In this document: piece after piece, positions 7,284 through 12,188 of the stretch
Position numbering within the stretch: position 1 is the stretch's first letter
How the letters are laid out: the number at the start of each line of letters is the position of its first letter
From: an uncultured Hyphomicrobiales bacterium
GTDB lineage: Bacteria > Pseudomonadota > Alphaproteobacteria > Rhizobiales > Beijerinckiaceae
Assembly (NCBI GenBank): GCA_903916165.1
Contig: CAIWVR010000401.1
Location: forward strand, 1 to 12,188
Direction of reading: 5' to 3'
DNA: 12,188 bases
Program-made: the position numbers and the translations under genes
The notes under the pieces: generated by a model
Told to the model about the DNA's origin: nothing
Databases searched by the model: none
What the model saw: only the letters and a program-made list of their open reading frames with translations

Positions 7284-8110
7284 TGCGCACGCACAGCTAT
7301 TTCTCGATCCCCGGCGGTCATCCGCCGCAGACCGACCTGCTCACCGGCCGGGCCGTTTTCACCCAGGCCTATGCGGTGATCCCCAGGGGCGTGATGCAGG
7401 ATATCGTCACCAGCAACCTGCCGTTCTGGGACAGGACCCGCGCCTGGATCATTGCGCGACCGATGTCAGGATTTTCCGAAACCTTCTCGCATTATGTGAT
7501 GGAAGTCGGCGCTGGAGGCGGCAGTGACACCCCCGAGCCTGACGCACGCGCGCAAGGCGTACTGTTCGTCGTCGATGGGCAGGTCGAGGTCACCTATCAG
7601 GGCGCGACACATCGGCTCGCGGCGGGCCATTACGCCTATCTGCCTGCGGGCCTGCCATGGACCCTGCGCAACACAAGCGAGGCGCCCGCCCGCTTCCACT
7701 GGATCCGCAAGATCTACGAGGCCGTGCCTGGCCTCGACAAGCCGGAACCGATCATCGCCCGGGACCAGGACACCGAGCGCGCCGTCATGCCCGGCACAGA
7801 TGGCCGCTGGGCCACCACGCGTTTCGTCGATCCCGCCGACATGCGCCACGACATGCACGTCAACATTGTCACACTGGAGCCGGGCGCCGTGATCCCCTTC
7901 GCCGAGACGCATGTGATGGAGCACGGCCTCTACGTGCTCGAAGGCAAGGCCGTGTACCGGCTCAATCAGGACTGGGTTGAGGTGGAGGCCGGCGATTACA
8001 TGTGGCTGCGCGCCTTTTGTCCGCAGGCCTGCTACGCTGGCGGGCCGACGCGCTTTCGCTATCTGCTCTATAAGGACGTCAACCGCCACGCGACGCTTCG
8101 CAGCTTCTAG
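7283..8110 (+). CDS. allE: (S)-ureidoglycine aminohydrolase (EC 3.5.3.26), bicupin
   Basis: This 275-residue protein with two cupin domains hydrolyses (S)-ureidoglycine to (S)-ureidoglycolate and ammonia, using Mn(II). Cupin 1 covers roughly 60-130 (FVVDGQVEVTYQGATHRLAAG) and cupin 2 roughly 190-260. The metal set of the family is intact and correctly spaced: E208, H210 and H214 in AETHVMEHG and Q248 in FCPQACYA. This matches the Glu-235, His-237, His-241, Gln-275 spacing known for the Arabidopsis enzyme. The start ATG at 7283 overlaps the allA stop by one base, with GGAG 7 bases upstream. The open frame back to 7028 runs through allA in another frame and is not part of the gene. Allantoinase and allantoate amidohydrolase, which supply its substrate, are not in the window. 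The next gene is convergent. Confidence 0.95.
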   Translation: MRTHSYFSIPGGHPPQTDLLTGRAVFTQAYAVIPRGVMQDIVTSNLPFWDRTRAWIIARPMSGFSETFSHYVMEVGAGGGSDTPEPDARAQGVLFVVDGQVEVTYQGATHRLAAGHYAYLPAGLPWTLRNTSEAPARFHWIRKIYEAVPGLDKPEPIIARDQDTERAVMPGTDGRWATTRFVDPADMRHDMHVNIVTLEPGAVIPFAETHVMEHGLYVLEGKAVYRLNQDWVEVEAGDYMWLRAFCPQACYAGGPTRFRYLLYKDVNRHATLRSF

Positions 8111-8170
8111 CCCACACACCGGCGCGTTCATGCCATCGTCAAGAAACGACCAGGTCTTTTGCGCTGCGCC

Positions 8171-8223
8171 CCATAGCTTTTATGGCTTTCAAAGACGCTT
8201 GCGCATCGCTCAAAGAGGCGTCT
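8171..8223. terminator. Hairpin-rich convergent gap, possible terminator region
   Basis: Between allE and the convergent Crp/Fnr gene lie CCATA-GCTTT-TATGG (8171-8185) and a wider inverted repeat, AGACGC (8193-8198) with GCGTCT (8218-8223). Neither is followed by a strong T-run on either strand, so termination here is suggested by position more than by sequence. Confidence 0.25.
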
Positions 8224-8232
8224 GTTCGCAAA

Positions 8233-8958
8233 TCATCCGGGGAACGCGCCATCGTCCCGGTTGAGATAGCCTGCGAGCATTTTCGTGGCTGGCATGTCCT
8301 CGATCACCACTGTCTGGTTTTTCACAGTGACAAGGCCCCGTTCGCGCAATTGCCGAAGGACGCGATTGACGTGAATGGTGCTCAGCCCCAGCGCATCCGC
8401 CAGGACGTTCTGACTCAAAGGACACGCGAAGGCCCCCTTGTCGGCAAGCCCCACGATGTGCAGTCGATCATACAGCTCGAGCAGGAGGTGCGCGGTCCGT
8501 TCCATGGCACTGCGACGGCCAATGCTCACCAGATGCTCGACCACCATGGCCTCGTCCCGCGACGCCGCCCACAGGATCGCCGCGCCGAGCCGCGGCACAT
8601 CCTTGAAAAGCTCGCGCATCCGAACGGCCTGGATCCGGCTGACAACAGTATCCGTCAGCGCGGAGAAGGAATGATCCGACGTGCGCAGCAGAATGCTTCT
8701 CAGGCCGACGCAATCCCCCGGGATGGGAAAAGTGATGATCTGGCGTCCCCCATCCGACAGAAGCTTGAAGCTGCAGGCCCAACCATCATGAATAATGTAG
8801 GCCGATTGTCCGGCCTGGCCTTCATGCACGATTTCCCTGCCCTTCTTGACCTCAATCGGCGTCGACTGAAGATCGGACAGGTCAGACATGTCTTGAGCCG
8901 AAAGATCCACAAAGGCGGAAATCTTGCGCACCAAATAATCCACGTGATCTGGCATCAT
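8233..8958 (-). CDS. Crp/Fnr-family transcriptional regulator
   Basis: This 241-residue regulator has a cyclic-nucleotide-binding-like beta-roll (about 20-115, with KKGREIVHEGQAGQSAYII at 38-56). A long dimerisation helix follows (about 120-165), then a C-terminal winged helix-turn-helix (about 180-212). The latter contains LADALGLSTIHVNRVLRQLR, the form common in alphaproteobacterial Crp/Fnr proteins. The N-terminal cysteine cluster of FNR is absent; cysteines are only C62, C83 and C179, so an oxygen-sensing [4Fe-4S] cluster like FNR's is unlikely. The glycine-rich phosphate-binding cassette of CRP is also not evident, so cAMP may not be the signal. Start is ATG 8958 or the adjacent ATG 8955, with AGGTG just upstream. 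It lies about 400 bases downstream of eutC on the same strand and is convergent with allE. Control of either cluster is possible but not shown. Confidence 0.92.
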   Translation of the reverse strand: MMPDHVDYLVRKISAFVDLSAQDMSDLSDLQSTPIEVKKGREIVHEGQAGQSAYIIHDGWACSFKLLSDGGRQIITFPIPGDCVGLRSILLRTSDHSFSALTDTVVSRIQAVRMRELFKDVPRLGAAILWAASRDEAMVVEHLVSIGRRSAMERTAHLLLELYDRLHIVGLADKGAFACPLSQNVLADALGLSTIHVNRVLRQLRERGLVTVKNQTVVIEDMPATKMLAGYLNRDDGAFPG

Positions 8959-9359
8959 TGGTGCACCTGCTCTGCTTCTGCCTACTCCAACGCCGTGCTT
9001 TTCAAAGACAACAAAATAGATGTATCAGAAAAAGAAACGGTACAATAACATAGATTAGTATTGGCAATTCATTTCGACATGAGGGTCAAAAATTTGGCAA
9101 GAGTCTTCAAATAAAAATAGGCCTCTCCCGCGTGCTTTTCCTTTCCGAAAGCATAACAAATCTACGTCAGATCCCGCGGCTCTCTCGATCTGCACGTCGT
9201 GTCTCCTTGCGCCGGGCGATCTCGAGAGCCTGTCCGGGCAAGGCGTGATCGGCATGTTGCAGGACGCAAGCGCCGCCACCCGCCTCGAGCGCATCGTCGC
9301 CGGCGGGACATCGGTCCGGCACCCCTGAAAGCAGACCGCGCGCAAGCGGGGCCCTCGCC
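8959..9359. other. Non-coding gap between the regulator and eutC, AT-rich in its left third
   Basis: No convincing gene is present. Bases ~9000-9130 are clearly AT-rich and probably hold the promoter of the Crp/Fnr gene on the minus strand; stretches such as TTTTTGACC and TTGCCA occur there, but no well-spaced -35/-10 pair stands out. The rest (9130-9359) is GC-rich and open in several frames. Its translations are arginine- and cysteine-rich or resemble no family, so it may be decayed coding sequence or spacer. I see no CRP (TGTGA-N6-TCACA) or FNR (TTGAT-N4-ATCAA) box. Confidence 0.5.
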
Positions 9360-10151
9360 TCACGGTGGCAGCAATATGGCCCCGCGTTCGGCCTCATTGG
9401 GTGACGACAGCAGCGGTTCGTCCTCATCCTTCAGGCTGACGCCGGTCATGCCTCCTTGAAACGCTGCGGCCAGAAGCCGTGCGACCTTGCCGGCGGCCTG
9501 CTGGGGAGACAGCCCTTCAGGCCGGATGTTGGAGACGCAATTGCGGTCCGCATCTGTCTTTGCACCCGCCCTGTTGAGGGTCAGATAGGCACCCAGACTG
9601 TCTGGCGACGACAGCCCCGGCCGCTCCCCAATCAGCACCAGCACGGCGCGGGCACCCAAATTGTCGGCGATGTCGTCGCCAAGCGCGACGCGCGCCTGCC
9701 GTGCGATGACAAGGGGCGCAAGGCACCAGCCACAGGTGGCAGCCAGCGGCAGAAAGGATTCAAGGAAAGGGCGGGCCTGCCTGTGAACCGCCGCAGCGGA
9801 GAGGCCGTCGGCCACGACGATGACGAGATCTGTCGCCCGCGCATGAGCCTGCGCCTGCGCCAGGTGCGCGCGACTGTCTGCGTCGAGGCGCCGGCCAAGG
9901 TCCGGACGGCGCAGATAGATTTCGCGCGACGCGGCGGCGCTGTGCGCCATCAAACTCTTGAACCCTTGCGCGTCGAGCCATTCCACCAGGGGAGCCGCAT
10001 TCAGCGGGAGATGAACGGCGTCCCGCGCCAAAGCATGCGCGGCTTGCAGCGCCAGCACCGCGTCAAGCGGCAGGCTGGCACCGGTCCGGCCCAGCGCAAT
10101 GCGTGCCGGCGTCATGCTGGCAAGCGAACGGCGTTGCGGCAGATCGCTCAT
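9360..10151 (-). CDS. eutC: Ethanolamine ammonia-lyase small subunit (EC 4.3.1.7)
   Basis: This is the light chain of the adenosylcobalamin-dependent enzyme that converts ethanolamine to acetaldehyde and ammonia. It has 263 residues against about 295 in E. coli. Family motifs are in order: RIALGRTGASLP (17-28), ALQAAHALARDAVH (34-47), DGLSAAAVHRQA (115-126), IGERPGLSSPDSLGAYLT (174-191) and TDADRNCVSNIRPEGL (199-214). EutC packs on EutB and helps bind the B12 cofactor. I start at the ATG at 10151, which shares one base with the eutB stop (TGATG). A GTG one codon upstream is also open. The overlap implies coupled translation, fitting a subunit pair. The C-terminal tail of about 30 residues is acidic and proline-containing. 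Confidence 0.95.
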   Translation of the reverse strand: MSDLPQRRSLASMTPARIALGRTGASLPLDAVLALQAAHALARDAVHLPLNAAPLVEWLDAQGFKSLMAHSAAASREIYLRRPDLGRRLDADSRAHLAQAQAHARATDLVIVVADGLSAAAVHRQARPFLESFLPLAATCGWCLAPLVIARQARVALGDDIADNLGARAVLVLIGERPGLSSPDSLGAYLTLNRAGAKTDADRNCVSNIRPEGLSPQQAAGKVARLLAAAFQGGMTGVSLKDEDEPLLSSPNEAERGAILLPP

Positions 10152-11566
10152 CACAGGCGCTCCGTGAACCCGAGAAGCGGATGCCCCGCGCTGTCGGCCA
10201 GACGGCCCTGCTCATCGGTGATCTTCACCTGCCGCAGCCAGCGCTCGAATTCCGGGGCGCGCGCGAGCCCCAGCAGATCACGGATGTAGAGTGCGTCGTG
10301 GAAGGACGTCGACTGATAGTTCAGCATGATGTCATCGCCGCCGGGCACACCCATGATGAAATTGACGCCCGCCGTTCCCAGCAGGGTGAGAAGATTGTCG
10401 AGATCGTCCTGGTCGGCTTCGGCGTGATTGGTATAGCAAATGTCGCACCCCATCGGCAGGCCGAGCAGCTTGCCGCAGAAATGATCCTCAAGCCCGGCGC
10501 GGATGATCTGCTTTCCATCATAGAGATATTCCGGCCCGATGAAGCCGACGACCGTGTTCACCAGCAAGGGATCGAAGGCCCGGCACACGGCATAGGCCCG
10601 CGCCTCGCAGGTCTGCTGGTCGAGGCCATGATGTGCATGGGCCGACAAGGCCGAGCCCTGGCCCGTTTCGAAATACATGACATTGTTGCCCACTGTGCCA
10701 CGCCCGAGGCCCAGCGCCGCATCCCGGGCTTCCGCCAGCAGCGCCAGATCAATGCCGAAGGAGCGGTTGGCGGCCTGCGTGCCCGCAACCGACTGAAAGA
10801 CGAGATCGACCGGTGCGCCGCGCCCGATCAATTCGAGCGTGCTCGTGACATGGGTGAGGACGCAGGACTGGGTGGGGATCTCATAGCGGCCGATCAGGTC
10901 GTCGAGCAGGCGCAGCAGGTCGCCGATCACGGCGAGATTGTCAGAGGCCGGATTGACGCCGATGACCGCGTCGCCAGCCCCGCAGAACAATCCATCCAGA
11001 CAGGAGGCCGCAACGCCAGCCAGATTGTCGGAGGGGTGATTGGGCTGCAGCCGGACGGCCAGTGTGCCGGGCAATCCGATCGTGTTTCGAAACCGCGTCA
11101 CCACCTGACACTTGCGCGCGACGAGGATCAGATCCTGATTGCGCATGAGCTTTGAAACAGCCGCCGCCATCTCGGGCGTCACGCCGCGCGAGATCGACTG
11201 AAGCTGCGCGCCGGTCGTGCCCGAGGCCAGCAGCCAGTCCCGAAATCCACCCACCGTCAGATGCGAAATGGGCCGGAACGCCCTCTCGTCATGCGTATCG
11301 ATGATCAGGCGGGTGACCTCGTCCTCCTCATAGGGAACGAGCGCGTCCGAAAGGAAACGGGCCAGCGGCAGATCGGCCAGCGCCATGCGGGCGGCCACGC
11401 GCTGGGTCGCGCTTTCCGCGCCAAGTCCGGCGAGCATGTCGCCAGAGCGCGGCGGGCTCGCCTTGGCCATCAGATCGGCAAGGTCCGGAAAGACCCATTG
11501 CTGGCCACCGGCAAGATGTCGGAACAAGGCGCGGGCCTCCCTGGCGGTCAAGACCTGCAAAGCCAC
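10151..11566 (-). CDS. eutB: Ethanolamine ammonia-lyase large subunit (EC 4.3.1.7)
   Basis: This is the catalytic heavy chain, a TIM barrel that carries out the B12 radical deamination of ethanolamine. It has 471 residues against 453 in E. coli. Residues matching the known E. coli active site can be placed: R172 and Q174 in VRLQPN (E. coli R160, Q162), N205 in GVNPAS (N193), E300 in YFETGQGSALSA (E287) and D375 in MGCDICYTNH (D362). Other near-invariant segments are PRSGDMLAGL (39-48), GFIGPEYLYDGKQIIRAGLE (341-360) and GGDDIMLNYQ (409-418). A stop codon four codons upstream limits the start to the GTG at 11566 or nearby TTG codons; no strong ribosome site is visible. It is followed directly by eutC. 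No eutA reactivase, permease, aldehyde dehydrogenase or shell genes are in the window, so this is the compact, microcompartment-free arrangement at least locally. Confidence 0.96.
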   Translation of the reverse strand: MALQVLTAREARALFRHLAGGQQWVFPDLADLMAKASPPRSGDMLAGLGAESATQRVAARMALADLPLARFLSDALVPYEEDEVTRLIIDTHDERAFRPISHLTVGGFRDWLLASGTTGAQLQSISRGVTPEMAAAVSKLMRNQDLILVARKCQVVTRFRNTIGLPGTLAVRLQPNHPSDNLAGVAASCLDGLFCGAGDAVIGVNPASDNLAVIGDLLRLLDDLIGRYEIPTQSCVLTHVTSTLELIGRGAPVDLVFQSVAGTQAANRSFGIDLALLAEARDAALGLGRGTVGNNVMYFETGQGSALSAHAHHGLDQQTCEARAYAVCRAFDPLLVNTVVGFIGPEYLYDGKQIIRAGLEDHFCGKLLGLPMGCDICYTNHAEADQDDLDNLLTLLGTAGVNFIMGVPGGDDIMLNYQSTSFHDALYIRDLLGLARAPEFERWLRQVKITDEQGRLADSAGHPLLGFTERL

Positions 11567-11930
11567 TGACGTCCGTCAGCGGTCGCTGGCCTCACATGTA
11601 CAGCCACGACATACCATCGCCACACCGAGACTGCGAGACGGTTCAGCGCGGCTTGATCAAAAGCAACCGCGGCCACGACGCCCGGACACGATGCAGGACG
11701 CCCACAGCAGATCATGAGCGGGGCCGGAGATGATGAAGGCCAGCAAGCCGGTTCATGCGTGGCTCCGATCACCATCGCCTGGCGTGGCCGCCGCCGCCCC
11801 TGCCCGTCCGGGCCGGCGCGCCCGCCATGCATTTGCGGATGCGCGTCGCATCGTCGACCTTTCCGGGGCAAGGGAATAACGATAGCCCATCGGGCAGACG
11901 GAAATCGTCAGCAAGCTTCCAGATCGCAAA
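11567..11930. other. GC-rich gap upstream of eutB without a recognisable gene
   Basis: About 360 bases of normal GC content hold only short ORFs that look non-coding. On the minus strand one frame (about 11755-11658) reads as a hydrophobic stretch, GLLAFIISGPAHDLLWASC, but it lacks a start and is cut by stops, so it may be a decayed small membrane protein or chance. The eutB promoter is expected here or in the AT-rich stretch beyond. I found no complete cobalamin riboswitch. Confidence 0.45.
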
Positions 11931-11967
11931 GCAAATATTATTTTTGTACTCATGACATGTTTTGAAA

Positions 11968-11981
11968 AATAATTGTTACAA
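11968..11981. repeat. 14-bp AT-rich direct repeat, copy 1
   Basis: AATAATTGTTACAA matches 12163-12176 at 13 of 14 positions. The core is a near-palindrome (AATAA-TTG-TTAT/C). The AT-rich background raises the chance of coincidence. Confidence 0.5.
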
Positions 11982-12058
11982 AAACTCGTTTTCAGAAAAA
12001 ATATACTGATATGCAGAATCGTTAATATTAAAATCAATAAATTATCTGATTTCATATT

Positions 12059-12127
12059 TTAGATGTCATTACTCTCTTTATTTCTTAGATAGTGAGACCT
12101 GAAGATATCTCTGACTTTGTTTAGCAT
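12059..12127 (-). CDS. Candidate small ORF of 22 residues with strong Shine-Dalgarno
   Basis: An ATG at 12127 opens a 22-residue ORF ending in TAA at 12059-12061. It is preceded by AAGGGAGAAG with 6 bases between GGAG and ATG, one of the best ribosome sites in the window. The product begins MLNKVRDIFRSHYLRN and is basic with an amphipathic look. I recognise no family. A second ATG (12055) follows after 3 bases and opens a frame beginning MKSDNLLILILTILHISIFF, a possible membrane segment, but without a ribosome site; that frame then runs into GC-rich sequence with no coding character. It could be a leader peptide, a small membrane-active protein or a chance ORF in AT-rich DNA. Confidence 0.3.
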   Translation of the reverse strand: MLNKVRDIFRSHYLRNKESNDI

Positions 12128-12162
12128 GCTCTTCTCCCTTCATGCAAAATGCTTAGTAAACG

Positions 12163-12176
12163 AATAATTGTTATAA
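12163..12176. repeat. 14-bp AT-rich direct repeat, copy 2
   Basis: AATAATTGTTATAA differs from copy 1 at one base and lies 195 bases from it, start to start. On the minus strand it sits about 36 bases upstream of the small ORF, a suitable place for an operator or -10 region. Confidence 0.5.
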
Positions 12177-12188
12177 TTTGGTTTTAGC

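Larger units (their letters stand above)
11931..12188. other. Sharply AT-rich segment of foreign-looking composition
   Basis: From about 11931 to the window edge the composition changes abruptly from GC-rich to strongly AT-rich, with runs such as AAATATTATTTTTG and TTAATATTAAAATCAATAAA. Nothing comparable in length occurs elsewhere in the window; the only other AT-rich patch is ~9000-9130. It could be a regulatory region, a horizontally acquired fragment or the edge of an island continuing to the right. Confidence 0.7.

Noticed and set aside
9055..9363. 102-residue minus-strand ORF whose GTG start overlaps the eutC stop as GTGA
   Set aside because: The overlap looks like coupling, but there is no ribosome site, the translation is Arg/Cys-rich with no family resemblance, and it runs into the AT-rich promoter region.
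10103..11155. 350-residue plus-strand ORF over eutB
   Set aside because: Shadow of eutB; no recognisable domain and implausible composition.
11567..11900. Possible cobalamin riboswitch upstream of B12-dependent eutB
   Set aside because: A stretch resembling part of a B12 box (AGCCACGCATGAACCGGC on the minus strand) is present, but the box has extra bases and the conserved core elements are not in order. A covariance-model search would settle it.
11753..12055. 100-residue minus-strand ORF starting MKSDNLLILIL
   Set aside because: The N-terminus is hydrophobic as expected by chance in AT-rich DNA, and the second half is arginine/alanine-rich GC shadow; there is no ribosome site.

Overview
The window looks like a chromosomal segment of a high-GC alphaproteobacterium, most likely of the order Hyphomicrobiales (Rhizobiales). 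This rests on codon use, protein flavour and gene families, not on any marker gene. It is densely coded with short intergenic gaps and no RNA genes. I see no insertion sequence or CRISPR array.

Left part (1-3755): a glycosyltransferase (minus strand, 3' end beyond the window) diverges from a secreted GDA1/CD39-type nucleoside phosphatase (plus strand). The phosphatase ends 18 bases from a convergent ABC-F ribosome-associated ATPase.

Centre (3756-8110): a plus-strand run of five genes. They are a TctC/Bug-type periplasmic solute-binding protein with a twin-arginine-like signal, a D-2-hydroxyacid dehydrogenase, a carboxymuconolactone-decarboxylase-fold protein without redox cysteines, ureidoglycolate lyase (allA) and (S)-ureidoglycine aminohydrolase (allE). 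The first three are translationally tight. A gap with a weak hairpin, a recognisable promoter and a 10-bp tandem repeat precedes allA, so the run may be two transcripts. AllE makes ureidoglycolate and ammonia from ureidoglycine, and AllA splits ureidoglycolate into glyoxylate and urea. The dehydrogenase could consume glyoxylate or a related 2-oxoacid, and the binding protein could bring in a substrate; both are inferences.

Right part (8111-12188): on the minus strand, eutB and eutC encode the two subunits of B12-dependent ethanolamine ammonia-lyase and overlap at a TGATG junction. A Crp/Fnr-family regulator lies downstream on the same strand, about 400 bases further on. No microcompartment, reactivase or eut accessory genes are present. 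Together with the ureide genes this makes a nitrogen-scavenging neighbourhood that releases ammonia, urea and two-carbon units.

The last ~250 bases are sharply AT-rich, unlike the rest. They hold a near-perfect 14-bp direct repeat and a very short ORF with a strong Shine-Dalgarno sequence. This is the least explained part of the window.
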